DNA of 64,000 bases from Acanthosepion pharaonis (Eukaryota > Mollusca > Cephalopoda > Sepiida > Sepiidae), in contig CAHIKZ030000804.1 of the NCBI GenBank assembly GCA_903632075.3, positions 1,449,501 to 1,513,500 of the forward strand. Reading direction: 5' to 3'. This document shows positions 14,601-25,338 of this stretch, piece by piece; position 1 is the stretch's first letter; the number at the start of each line of letters is the position of its first letter. The position numbers and the translations under genes are program-made. Below the pieces are notes generated by a model. The model was not told the DNA's origin. It did no database searches and saw only the letters and a program-made list of their open reading frames with translations.

Positions 14601-15370
14601 CTAATGGCTCGGAAATGCCCACGTTAAAAAGGCTTTGTGCCACATGACACCCTCGTGGGGGTGACTGAATATTGTCAGTCGTTCACTTCTGAACTGACTT
14701 TTCGGTTCAACTCTCTTCCTACGGGCGAGAGGAACCAGAAGGAGGCTACGCCGAAGGGCGGAGTCTCCTTCGGGGAGGTTAAACCGGCCCAGAACCTGTT
14801 TATACGGGTTCAAATGGGCTTTTTTGGCCGAGCCTAATGGCTCGGGAATGCCCACGTTAAAAAGGCCTTGTGCCACATGACACCCTCGTGGGGGGGTGAC
14901 TGAATATTGTCAGTCGTTCACCTCTGAACTGACTGTTCGGTTCAACTCTCTTCCTACGAGCGAGAGGAACACGAAGGAGGCTACGCCGAAGGGCGGAGTC
15001 TCCTTCGGGGAGGTAAAACCGGCCCTGAACCCGTTTATACGGGTTCAAATTGGGCTATTTTTTGGCCGAGCCTAAGGGCTCGGAAAGCCCACGTTAAAAA
15101 GGCCTTGTGCCACATGACGCCCTCGTGGGGGGACGACTAAATATAGTCAGTCGTTCACCTCTGAACTGACTGTTCGGTTCAACTCTCTTCATACTGGCGA
15201 GAGGAACCCGAAGGAGGCTACGCCGAAGGGCGGAGTCTCCTTCTGGGAGGTTAAACCGGCCCTGGACCCGTTCATACGGGTTCAAATGGGCTATTTTTTG
15301 GCCGAGCTTAATGGCTCGGGAATGCCCACGTTAAAAATGCCTTGTGCCACATGACACCCTCGTGGGGGGG
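5650..15370 (+). repeat. Satellite zone 2: mosaic of subtypes with multi-monomer duplications
   Basis: At least three subtypes alternate. They differ at the hairpin after TCAGTCGTTCAC: CTCTGAACTGACTG, TTTCTGAGCGACTGTTCGG, and TTTGAACCGACTG followed by CGGTTAAAC. The last subtype tends to travel with GGCCCTGAACCC rather than GGCCCAGAACCC. Private variants recur at offsets of about 1,656 bp, near seven monomers, which points to segmental duplication within the array. Confidence 0.7.
7202..7439 (+). repeat. Representative satellite monomer with its seven inverted repeats
   Basis: A clean 238-bp unit used to place the internal structure. Inverted repeats: 7,202-7,221 (8-bp stem, TTAT loop), 7,240-7,257 (7-bp stem, TAAT loop), 7,293-7,311 (5-bp stem, G-rich arm), 7,311-7,328 (6-bp stem), 7,339-7,356 (4-5 bp), 7,364-7,382 (5 bp) and 7,386-7,419. 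The last has arms GAAGGAGGCTACGCC and GGCGGAGTCTCCTTC around a GAAG loop, 15 positions with one A/G mismatch and one G.T pair. A B-box-like GGTTCAAATGG lies at 7,218-7,228, with a T run at 7,232-7,237. Confidence 0.85.
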
Positions 15371-18290
15371 TGACTGAATATTGTCAGTCGTGCGAGTATT
15401 TTCACAACCGACTATTCGGTTAAACTATCTTCCTAAGGACGGAAGGAACCCGAAGTAGGCTCCGACGAAGGGCGGAGTCTCATTCGGGGAGGTAAAACCG
15501 GCCTTGAACCCGTTTATACGGGTTCAATGGGCATATTTTTGGCCGAGCCCACGGGCTCGGAATTCCCACGTTAAAAAGACCTTGTGCCACATGACACCTT
15601 TGTGGATGGGTGACTGAATATTGTCAGTCGACTCAGTAATTTCTGAGCGACTGTTCGGGTCTATTCTCTCCCTACGGACGGAAGAACTCCGAAGGAGGCT
15701 ACGCCGAAGGGCGGAGTCTCCTTCGGGGAGGTAAAACGGCCCTGAAACCGTTTATACGGGTTCAATGGGCATTTTTTGGCCGAGCCCGAGGGCTCGGAAT
15801 GCCCACGTTAAAAAGGCCTTGTGCAACATGACACCATCGTGGGTGGGGTGACTGTATATTGTCAGTCCACCCAGTTCTTTCTGAGCGACTGTTCTTTTCT
15901 ACTCTCTCCCTAAGGACGGGAGAAATCTGAAAGAGGCTCCTTTGGGGAGGTAAAACCGGCCCTGAACCCGTTTATACGGGTTCAATGGGCATATTTTTTG
16001 GCCGAGTCCACGGGCTCGGAATGCCAACGTTGAAAAGGCCTTGTGCCACATGACACCCTCGTGAGGGTGGGGGGTGACTGAATATCGTCAGTCGACTCAG
16101 TAATTTCTGAGCGACTGTTCGGTTCTATTCTCTCCCTACGGACGGAAGAACTCCGAAGGAGGCTACGCCGAAGGGCGGAGTCTCCTTCGGGGAGGTAAAA
16201 CGGCCCTGAAACCGTTTATACGGGTTCAATGGGCATTTTTTGGCCGAGCCTAATGGCTCGGAATGCCCACGTTAAAAAGGCCTTGTGCAACCTGACACCA
16301 TCGTGGGTTGGGTGACTGAATATTGTCAGTCCACCCAGTACTTTCTGAGCGACTGTTCGGTTCTACTCTCTCCCTAAGGACGGGAGAAATCCGAAGGAGG
16401 CTCTTTCGTAGAGGTAAAACCGGCCCTGAACCCGTTTATACGGGTTCAATGGGCATATTTTTTGGCCGAGTCCACGGGCTCGGAATGACAACGTTAAAAA
16501 GGCCTTGTGCCACATCACACCCTCGTGAGGGTGGGGGGTGACTGAATATTGTCATTCGACCCAGTAATTTCTGGGCGACTGATCGGTTGTACTCTCTTCC
16601 TACGCACGGGAGGACCCCGAAGGTGGCTACGCCGTAGGGCGGAGTCTCCTTAGGGGAGGTAAAACCGGCCCTGAAACCGTTTATACGGGTTCAATGGGCA
16701 TATTTTGGCCGACCCCTCGAGCTCGGAATGCCCACGTTAAAAAGGCCTTGTGTAACATGACACCCTCGTGGGGGGTGACTGAATATCGTCAGTCGACTCA
16801 GTACTTTCTGAGCGACTGTTCGGTTCTACTCTCTTCCTACGGACGGGAGAAATCCGAAGGAGGCTACGACGAAGGTCGGAGTCTTCTTCGGGGAGGTAAA
16901 CCGACCCTGAACCCGTTTATACGGGTTCAATACTCATATTTTTTGCCGATCCCACGGGCTCGGTATGCCCACGTTAAAAAGGCCTTGTGCAACATGACAC
17001 CCTCGTCGGTGTTGACTGAATATCGTCAGTCGACTCATTACTTTCTTGAGCGACTGTTCGGTTGTACTCACTTTCTACGGACGGGAGGAACCCGAAGGAG
17101 GCTAGGCCGAAGGGCGGAGTCTTCTTCGGGGAGGTAAAACCGACACTGAACCCGTTTATACGGGTTCAATGGGCATATATTTTTGGCCGAGCCCACGGGC
17201 TCGGAATGCCCACGTTATAAAGGCCTTGTGCCACATGACACCCTCGTGGGGGGGTGGTGACTGAATATTGTCAGTCTACCCAGTACTTTCTGGGCGACTG
17301 ATCGGTTGTACTTACTTTCTACGGACGGGAGGAACCCGAAGGAGGATACGCCGAAGGGCGGAGTCTTCTTTCGGGAGGAAAAACAGACACTGAACCCGTT
17401 TATACGCGTTCAATAGGCATTTTTTGGGCGAGCCCTCGGTCTCGGAATGCCCACGTTAAGAAGGCCTTGTACAACATGACACCCTCGTGGGGGGTGACTG
17501 AATATCGTCAGTCGACTCAGTACTTTCTGAGCGACTGTTCGGTTCTACTCTCTCCCTACGGAGGGGAGAAAACCGAAGGAGGCTACACCGAAGGGCGGAG
17601 TCTCCTTCGGGAAGGTAAAACGGCCCTGAAACCGTTTATACGGGTTCAATTGGCATATTTTTGTCCGAGCCCGAGGGCTCGGAATGCCCACGTTAAAAAG
17701 GCCTTGTGCCACATGACACCCTCGTGCGGGGGTGACTGAATATTGTCAGTCGACCCAGTAATTTCTGGGCGACTGTTCGGTTGTACTCTCTTCCTACGGA
17801 CGGAAGAAATCCGAAGGAGGCTACGCCGAAGGGCGGAGGCTTCTTCGGGGAGGTAAACCGACCCTGAACCCGTTTATACGGGTTCAATGCTCATATATTT
17901 TGCCGAGCCCACGGGCTCGGAATGCCCACTTTAAAAAGGCCTTGTGCCACATGACACCCTGGTGGTGGGTGACTGAATATCGTCAGAGAGTAGTTCACTT
18001 TTGAACCGAATGTTCGGTTAAACTCTCTTCCTTGAATATCGTCAGTCCGTAGTCGGACGACCAGATGACCCGCTGATCTGTTGAACTCTCTGCATTCGGG
18101 CAGAGAGTAACCCGAACGAGGCTCCGCGAGAGGGCGGATTCTTTTTCGTGGAGATAAACCGACCCTGACCCCTTATATACGGGTTCGAAGGGTATATTTT
18201 TAGCCGAGACCACGGGCTCGGAGATTCCTCGTTAAACCGGCCTTGTGCCACATGATACCCTCGTGAGGTGGGTGACTAAATACCGTTCAG
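15370..18290 (+). repeat. Satellite zone 3: diverged right edge
   Basis: Units here carry many substitutions, for example CCACGGGCTCGG in place of TAATGGCTCGG, GTTCAATGGGCATA in place of GTTCAAATGGGCTA, and missing blocks near 15,920 and 16,385. The last recognisable unit, about 18,020-18,270, is the most divergent and has GGGTTCGAAGGG, which is closer to a Pol III B box than the main-array sequence. Gradual decay at one edge is what unequal exchange predicts for an ageing satellite border. Confidence 0.8.
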
Positions 18291-18536
18291 TCTGAAGTTT
18301 GGAGTGTAATCCGTCAGTAGTCTGTCTGTCAGAACGAGCGAGCGAGTCAGAGGCAATCCGAACCAGCGTCGCGTTTAGAAAATTACTACTAAACCTGATT
18401 GGTCGTACTAACACTTTCTACATCTCTGTATATATTCCTGTTTGTCATATATCTGTGTTAATCCATATACGTGTTCGATTTCTTCTTTATTGGTTCTACC
18501 TTGGACTATCACCGTGGTACAAGGAACCTGACCATA

Positions 18537-18539
<3 letters not shown>
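18291..18539. other. Right flank of satellite; hairpin-bearing unique sequence
   Basis: Satellite similarity fades here. An imperfect inverted repeat at 18,492-18,528 pairs GGTT and CCTTG with CAAGG and AACC around a bulge. It might be the end of another repeat family, but no family is recognised. No gene was seen. Confidence 0.4.
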
Positions 18540-18600
<61 letters not shown>

Positions 18601-18643
18601 TGTGTGTGTGTGTGTCTGTGTGTGTGTGTTTGTGTGTGTGTCT
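18540..18643. repeat. (CA)n(TA)n(TG)n palindromic microsatellite
   Basis: CA repeats, then TA repeats, then TG repeats: the whole tract is nearly its own reverse complement and could fold as a long hairpin. Confidence 0.95.
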
Positions 18644-19381
18644 AGTGTATAAAATGTACTGAGAATACCATACAGATAATCACTTTCGATTTATGGCAAA
18701 ATTAACAAAAGTATTTAATATACCAAGGTATAGAAAACGTTTGTACGTCAGTCTTTTATTCCTAACATAGCAAATGTATAGCAACACAACACCTGGCGCG
18801 CCAATAGATTCCATCAAGGTAGCTCTTCATTGAACGGTAACATCTTCTTAGATAAGGTTGCTTTCATGAATTCTTCACATAAAATATACCTAGATTGTTA
18901 AATGCTAACATAAATTACTAGTATGATTGCGTATAAAGCTTTATCCGATATTCATTCGCTGTCTATTTCTGATGTTTAAATATATCAGCTAATTTAAATC
19001 TCATATTGTAGATGAATTAAGCATTGTTAATTATAAGATAATTAACGGTTCACAAACATGTGTAATTCTTATTATCATAACAATCTGACTATCTGTTATT
19101 TGAAGTTTCACTATCCAGATTTTAAGTTAGTTTCATCATTTAGAATCTTAAATTTCATGCTTCAGAATAAAATCCTCAAATATCTGAAACTCAATATCTT
19201 TCGTATAATTGAGAATATGTAGAACAATGCTCATGTTAAGGAATAAAATCCCATGCTGTCGGAGATATTTCTTTTAAAATCACATATTAAAATGTACAAT
19301 GAAAAATTTATAAATATTCTCAAATACCTGCGCCTAATTATAGTAATTTATATTAATATTCCGTTAACATGTAAATTCACT

Positions 19382-19383
<2 letters not shown>
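18644..19383. other. AT-rich sequence, nothing recognised
   Basis: About 740 bp without a motif-bearing open frame, RNA gene or repeat that I could identify. Confidence 0.5.

Positions 19384-19449
<66 letters not shown>
19384..19449. repeat. (TA)n microsatellite
   Basis: Pure TA run bordering the 19.45-19.68 kb unique segment on its left. Confidence 0.95.
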
Positions 19450-19451
<2 letters not shown>

Positions 19452-19621
19452 TACGCCTAGTGAGCCAGACAAACCTACCTAGGTTTCACCTAAACGGATC
19501 GTCAGGGGAAAGTTGTTACTCGTATCGCGGTTTTTTCTTTGGGCTTCAGACCTGCATCTGTGCGATTTTTTGTCGGCAGTAGTTCATGTTTGTAGCTCTT
19601 TCTTTTTTAAAAACCTTTTTT

Positions 19622-19661
19622 CCCTCGAGATTGATTTGATTAGCAAATCAAAATTCGAGGG
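19622..19661 (+). other. 40-nt imperfect hairpin between two (TA)n tracts
   Basis: Arms CCCTCGA and TTGATTTG pair with CAAATCAA and TCGAGGG around an ATTAG loop. That is 15 paired bases with a small internal bulge of two against three bases. It is preceded by a T run, and 15 nt downstream there is CTAG followed by T, which resembles the hairpin-then-CTRR end of Helitrons. No TC 5' end or helicase was found, so the function is unknown. Confidence 0.5.
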
Positions 19662-19680
19662 TTTTTCGAAACGAGTCTAG

Positions 19681-19682
<2 letters not shown>

Positions 19683-19731
<49 letters not shown>
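19683..19731. repeat. (TA)n microsatellite
   Basis: Pure TA run immediately right of the hairpin segment. Confidence 0.95.
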
Positions 19732-19734
<3 letters not shown>

Positions 19735-19735
<1 letters not shown>

Positions 19736-19885
19736 TACCTGTGGCGAAGGCACAGTTTCATGTAAAGCTATCATTGAGAGGAGCAGCATGCTGCCAACGT
19801 TCTTACATCTTTTCGCATTCTAGAACTTGATGTTCAAGCACGCTTCGCTCAAATGTTTTATTGATGAGAAGCAGGACAGGCGCCA
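19735..19885 (+). repeat. Dispersed repeat, copy 1
   Basis: Shares CCTGTGGC, GAGAGGAGCAGCATG, GATGTTCA, a GCTTC/GCTTCG-CTCAAA block and GAAGCA-GAC in the same order with 43,618-43,775. Part of it also recurs inverted near 63,580-63,640. Family not recognised; coding potential none. Confidence 0.55.
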
Positions 19886-20289
19886 GGTATTTCGCTATGA
19901 AATTTTCTTTTTCCAGTAGGAAAAGAGTAAACTGCATCGTGTAACATTGTGTTTCCGTTTATATTTGAAACATTGTGTTTTCTTCCAATTTACCTGTTTG
20001 TTAGATTTCTGCTATTGCTCATAGCAGAAAGATTCCCTACCCAATTGTTTTGGATTTTCATGACGATGACTTCAGTTCCTCTCATGTTGCATTTAGTCAA
20101 AACTTCGCTGTTTCTAATGCGATCACTCAAGTTTTTTTAGTTGTTTTTATTTTTTATTTTTATTTCAGATCATACGTACGCAATCCATGTTAAAGACATT
20201 AAGATGATTGATGTCTAGACCGAACACAGTCCAATATTCTACACCATAGCTTAGGGATAGTAGTTTTACTGAAATGTAAACTCAACTTT
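19886..20289. other. AT-rich sequence, nothing recognised
   Basis: No coding motif or repeat identified. It may include the decayed 3' end of the LINE fragment that follows on the minus strand. Confidence 0.4.
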
Positions 20290-20960
20290 TCACATTTAAC
20301 AAAACATCACGAAAATTACAATGCCTGTTGCAAAGATTACTGAATGCAGAACTAGCCTCTCCAATTCTGTACTTAATTCATTTATCCCTTTAGCATCACT
20401 GTATGCAATGGTGCCAAGATAGATGAAAGAGGAAACGTTTTCTATCTTTTCCCTCAAAATAAAAAGCATGAGTAACATTTTATATATGGTAATAAAAATG
20501 CTAAATAAGTAAATGCAAGAAAAAATTTGCATATCCTGAAAAATGTGGGTTAAAATTTCGCAATCGTTTACAAATGCAGGTTACGAAGAGATTGTACAAT
20601 CATCTTTTTCATGATTTGTAGCTTTGTTGGCTGAACACCTCTGCACTTGTCCTAAACTCAGTTCTCACAAATTCTTTCACATTTTAAAATGCTGTTTCAA
20701 GAATTACATAAAAATGCAAAGCAAATAAGAGACGTATAATAACAGAACCTTGTTTAGTTCCATTAGAGACAAGGAAGAGGTCTTGCACCTCACCACTGGA
20801 TGTAACTGTGTCCATCGTCTCTTGATGGAAAGAAATGTCGTTATTGTTCATCGTTTCAGGAACAACCAGCTTCCTAAGGACGACTCAAATTTAATCCATT
20901 GAAACGGCATCCACCTCCTTAGTGAGAACAACTATCGTAGCAAATACAATCTTGCACGCT
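20290..20960 (-). pseudogene. LINE reverse-transcriptase remnant (RTE/CR1-type)
   Basis: On the minus strand, 5' to 3', I read LLRKLVVPETMNNN, then FLVSNGTKQGSVI, then IENVSSFIYLGTI. These match the order in LINE reverse transcriptases: the block before the F-x-V-x-NG-x-KQG motif, that motif itself, and the downstream V-x-x-FKYLG block. Frames change between blocks and stops intervene, so this is a dead fragment. The exact clade is uncertain. Confidence 0.65.
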
Positions 20961-21161
20961 CTTGAAAGTTCTTCGGTATGATTATTGGTGAGATATATAA
21001 AATATTTTGAGTGATCCCTCCTGGAATTTCAGTGGTACTATTAATAAGCATTTACTGCTTTGATTTTTATTTCCTTTTGTAACTTTTCCGTGTTGAAATA
21101 TTTAAATTTCTTGTAATTTCATGCAGTACTAATTGCCCGCATTTAATTTTCACAAATTCTC

Positions 21162-21162
<1 letters not shown>

Positions 21163-21219
<57 letters not shown>

Positions 21220-21239
21220 GTTGTTGTTGTTGTTGTTGT
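21163..21239. repeat. (TTA)n(TTG)n trinucleotide microsatellite
   Basis: TTA repeats passing into TTG repeats. Confidence 0.95.
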
Positions 21240-21326
21240 GTTTATGTAAAATGTATATGTTTTAATGCATGCACGTACAATTGTATATGCGTTTTTTTGT
21301 GTGCAGTGCATAATTTAGGTAAAGTA

Positions 21327-21329
<3 letters not shown>

Positions 21330-21387
<58 letters not shown>
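21330..21387. repeat. (TA)n microsatellite
   Basis: Pure TA run. Confidence 0.95.
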
Positions 21388-21390
<3 letters not shown>

Positions 21391-22098
21391 TAAATAACAT
21401 GAAGAAATTCTCGCCACTCCATCTTAGGTAGAACCAAAGATATAGATAGTTAGTTTGAACCATAGGTAATTCATCAACTGGGTCATATTAAATGAAATCA
21501 TCACTCATTGTCGGTAAAAAACCTTAATGCGAACTGAAAGAAAATAATCGATAATGCCACTTGAAGGTTATTAAGTAAATGCTAATATACGAAGAATGAA
21601 ATGTTCCTTGAATGGATGAGGAACATCCATAATTTTATTGGATCATTCATTTCAGTTTGTATTTCGTAGTCAGTTACTTTTCTTTTACTTTCCGTGTTGT
21701 TTTTCGAGATAGTGAGACGCTTGTCTCGCAGACAGCAAAAATTAAGCGTCTTCTTTCCTTTTGTTCTGAATTCTGATATTGGCGATAATCTGACCTGAAA
21801 AACAAGGAATATTTTACGCTTACTTTCATAAAACATCAATTAATAATAATATCCAATAAAGATGAACTTTATATCTCATTTTGTCGCTGACGTATCAACC
21901 AGATTAATAACGAAAAATTATTCTGCGAGAGAATTATACTTTCGATATTTCTCTTCTGTTTGTATTACTTGGAATATTATCCTTCATTAATCTCTTCATC
22001 TGTGGATTTACATGCATATATTTATGCAGAGTATTCATTGTGAAAACTGAAAAATATATCACAACTGAAAAGTGTATAAATATAGCAGCTTTTTAATA

Positions 22099-22103
<5 letters not shown>
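21388..22103. other. AT-rich sequence, nothing recognised
   Basis: One short minus-strand open frame (21,582-21,839) is lysine/serine-rich and shows no family motif. No other feature seen. Confidence 0.45.

Positions 22104-22174
<71 letters not shown>
22104..22174. repeat. (TA)n microsatellite
   Basis: Pure TA run next to the LINE remnant. Confidence 0.95.
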
Positions 22175-22177
<3 letters not shown>

Positions 22178-22214
22178 CCTTCTTATACATAATTACATTT
22201 CTTTTGCCTCAGGT

Positions 22215-22645
22215 CTTCAGGGAGAGAGGTTTTTCATTAGTGATGGGTTTGTCCAGCTTCCATTGTAATTTAGAGAGACCGATATTACATAATATTTCAG
22301 TAATCTTTTATTCGTTATAACGAAACTTTTTTCTTTCTTAATACTTTGCAGCGATTTAGGAATACATATTTCGGTATCCAAATGAGCCTTCGGATTTCGT
22401 TGTTGCACTTTCTGTCCTCAATTAAAACAATTTCTATGTACTTAAAGTGTTGTTCTTGCATAATTTCTGTATCACCAATTTGCATGGCCACTTGGCTGAA
22501 AAAAAACAAACATACATTTTGGAGTTCAACGAATGTTTAGACCTTCGTTTTCGTGTTCCTTTTCTAACCTATGTAGGATTTCTTTTCGTTCCCTTTTTTG
22601 TATCTGCTATGAACATAGTATCATCTGCATGACTCATGTTAAGCA
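22215..22645 (-). pseudogene. LINE reverse-transcriptase remnant around the ADD motif
   Basis: Minus strand reads HADDTMFIAD (catalytic Y/F-x-DD motif, with H where Y or F is usual), then after a short gap HFKYIEIVLIEDRKC and NEIRRLI. This is the V-x-x-FKYLG-x-x-x-x-x-DG-x-x-x-x-EI-x-x-RI block that follows the catalytic site in RTE/CR1-like LINEs. Stops and frame changes break it. It is separate from the fragment at 23.1-23.4 kb because the motif order would otherwise be reversed. Confidence 0.7.
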
Positions 22646-23079
22646 CATGGCTGCAAACAATTAAAAATTTTATGACTTCTAATTTTCTCAGAATAACCTC
22701 ACTCTATATGTTGGATATTCCGCCGAGAAAACACATATTTCTTACACCCCATTCTATTTTTAAGGAAGATTCGTAAACAACCTCGCAAATACGTCTCATG
22801 AGCAGCTTCATTTCAAGACCTGCGTGAATCTCTCTCTCCGCAACTGTCTTTTCCTAAACAACATTTGAATTCTTAATATCTGTCTTTGTCCGGTATTTAT
22901 CGTCCGTTAACAGAAAAGTCTTACGAAACGTTTCATTGATGCGCTTTCCTCATCTTACATTGAATATTTTCTGTAAGTGTTAAATTATCCAAGATTTATT
23001 TCTTTAAAGTATAAATTTAAATTTATATTTCCTTTATTTAAACTTCCGCTTTACTCGCGGTTCCAGTACTTGCTACTTT

Positions 23080-23400
23080 TGGCATCTACCAGTGAAAGCC
23101 TAAAACTATCGATATCTTCTTCGTCTATCAAAAAATTGTCTAGAATTTAGTGCCATATAGGAGCGTATGTACTACATAAAAGTTAAGAAACCTGTTTAAT
23201 TGTTCAAACGATTTTTTCCTTATTTCTTTTGATGTTGATTTTTTTCTGAAGATATAATTCAATATTTTATTAAGTTGTCATTTTCCTTTTTATAATGCAA
23301 CAGTTGCCAGGTAGATAAATACATTTATACTCTATATTCTGAATTTTCCAATTGCTACTTCAAATATTTCGCTGTCTTAATAAAGATGATATCTTCTGTT
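23080..23400 (-). pseudogene. LINE reverse-transcriptase C-terminal remnant
   Basis: Minus strand reads IEYKCIYLPGNC, a decayed FKYLG block, and about 180 bp further VVHTLLYGTKF, stop, TIF. The latter matches the LLYGxExW motif near the C-terminus of many LINE RT proteins. Several in-frame stops are present. Confidence 0.55.
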
Positions 23401-24352
<952 letters not shown>

Positions 24353-24675
24353 ATAAAAAAAATACCGTGGATGAGTAATGCTAGTAGATCCTATGAATAT
24401 AAAATCATAAAACCGATGTACAAAAGTGAGATCAATATATTTTTTTCATTATAGATCATATAAGTGAATTAGAATTAATGAGATCTAACCAATTTAACTC
24501 ATACAAATGAACATTTTGTAAGTGGCAATGAAGGTTTTTTTTTCATGGACTTAACAATACAAATACATTTACTAAAATAGGTTTGAGTAAATCTACTTGC
24601 ACAGATAAGTACATGGAAAAACTATTTCCCATTAGTTAAATTGTTTTGATCTCATTAATTTTAAATCTCCCTCTC

Positions 24676-24709
24676 TCACACACACAGACACAGACACAGA
24701 CACACACAG

Positions 24710-24745
<36 letters not shown>

Positions 24746-24746
24746 C
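24676..24746. repeat. (CA)n/(CAGA)n(TA)n microsatellite
   Basis: CA repeats interrupted by CAGACA units and ending in a short TA run. Confidence 0.9.
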
Positions 24747-25074
24747 AAGAAGGGTATTAAATTCCACATATTTTAATATATTTAAACGTTATTTGATATA
24801 CGTGTTCTTATTTGAGTTCATGCTATGTTTTTATTTATTTATTAATCTGTATGAATTGAATAAACGTATTTGTTATTAAATAAATAACAACAAAGCAACT
24901 TCTCAAAGATTGTATCCATTTAAAACCACGTCGGATTTATTCGATTTCCTAAAAAAAACAAAAACAAAAAAACTTTATTTGTTTAAGTTATGTCACGAAA
25001 CTGAGCAGATAAGTATATTTTGAGAATCGGAAAGATATGTGTTCAAAAGCAATTTTCGGGCTATTTTTGATCAG
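24747..25074. other. AT-rich spacer with a short repeated motif
   Basis: Contains ACGAAACTGAGCAGAT at about 24,995-25,010, which recurs at about 40,488-40,503 after a similar T/A-rich lead. It is probably a fragment of a dispersed element. No gene seen. Confidence 0.4.
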
Positions 25075-25265
25075 GTGCTCCTACGTCACCGTGTGGTCTT
25101 AGACACATCAGATCTAATGACGGTTTCCCCTAGGGAACGGACGTTCGAATCTTGCCGGCGTTGTGCATATGTTTGAATTACATTTCTCGAATATTCATGT
25201 TGGTAGATGTAAATAAGTATTCTGCTTGATAATAAATAAAAAACTGACCATCTTCTCTAATATGA
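25075..25265 (+). mobile_element. tRNA-derived SINE, copy 1 (type II tRNA-like head)
   Basis: The head reads like a decayed tRNA with a long variable arm: GGTCTTAGAC in the A-box region, ATCAGATCTAATGACGG in the anticodon arm, GGTTTCCCCTAGGGAAC as the variable arm, and GTTCGAATC as the B box. Leu- or Ser-like tRNA is the best guess. The body shares ATTTCTCGAATAT and GGTAGATGTAAAT with a second copy at 45,655-45,830. Pol III transcription is inferred from the promoter boxes only. Confidence 0.65.
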
Positions 25266-25283
25266 ATATCCATTTAAATCACG

Positions 25284-25286
<3 letters not shown>

Positions 25287-25334
<48 letters not shown>
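25287..25334. repeat. (TA)n microsatellite at SINE tail
   Basis: Pure TA run just downstream of the SINE, possibly grown from its tail. Confidence 0.95.

Positions 25335-25338
<4 letters not shown>

Larger units (their letters stand above)
576..18290 (+). repeat. Tandem satellite array, ~237-bp monomer, ~75 copies
   Basis: Head-to-tail copies of one unit fill this region. In copies where I counted, the period is 238 bp (7,202 to 7,440 and 3,165 to 3,403), with most variation in G runs, T runs and A runs. The unit is GC-richer than the flanking DNA. Each unit contains, in order: a GAACCCGT/ACGGGTTC hairpin, GGTTCAAATGG followed by a T run, a CCGAGCC/GGCTCGG hairpin, GGCCTTGTGCCACAT, a CACCC/GGGTG hairpin, a GACTGA/TCAGTC hairpin, a GAAC/GTTC hairpin, a TTCCT/AGGAA hairpin and a 34-nt hairpin. 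Open frames up to about 130 codons cross monomers but follow the non-multiple-of-three period and frameshift freely, so they are not genes. No family name is recognised. Confidence 0.97.

Noticed and set aside
864..15285. Dozens of open frames of 60-130 codons in the GC-rich tandem repeat, some overlapping on both strands
   Set aside because: They track the repeat period, which is not a multiple of three, shift frame freely between units and show no family motif. They are by-products of the satellite.
15130..17440. Covariation in the smaller satellite stems (GACTGA/TCAGTC and CCGAGCC/GGCTCGG)
   Set aside because: In diverged units these stems acquire uncompensated mismatches (for example at 15,130, 16,711, 16,946 and 17,421), so they give no support for selection on pairing.
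576..18290. CRISPR-like array
   Set aside because: Unit is about 237 bp with no unique spacers, and the genome is eukaryotic.
576..18290. Hammerhead ribozyme in the satellite, as known for some animal satellites
   Set aside because: No CTGANGA...GAAA core is present on either strand of the monomer.
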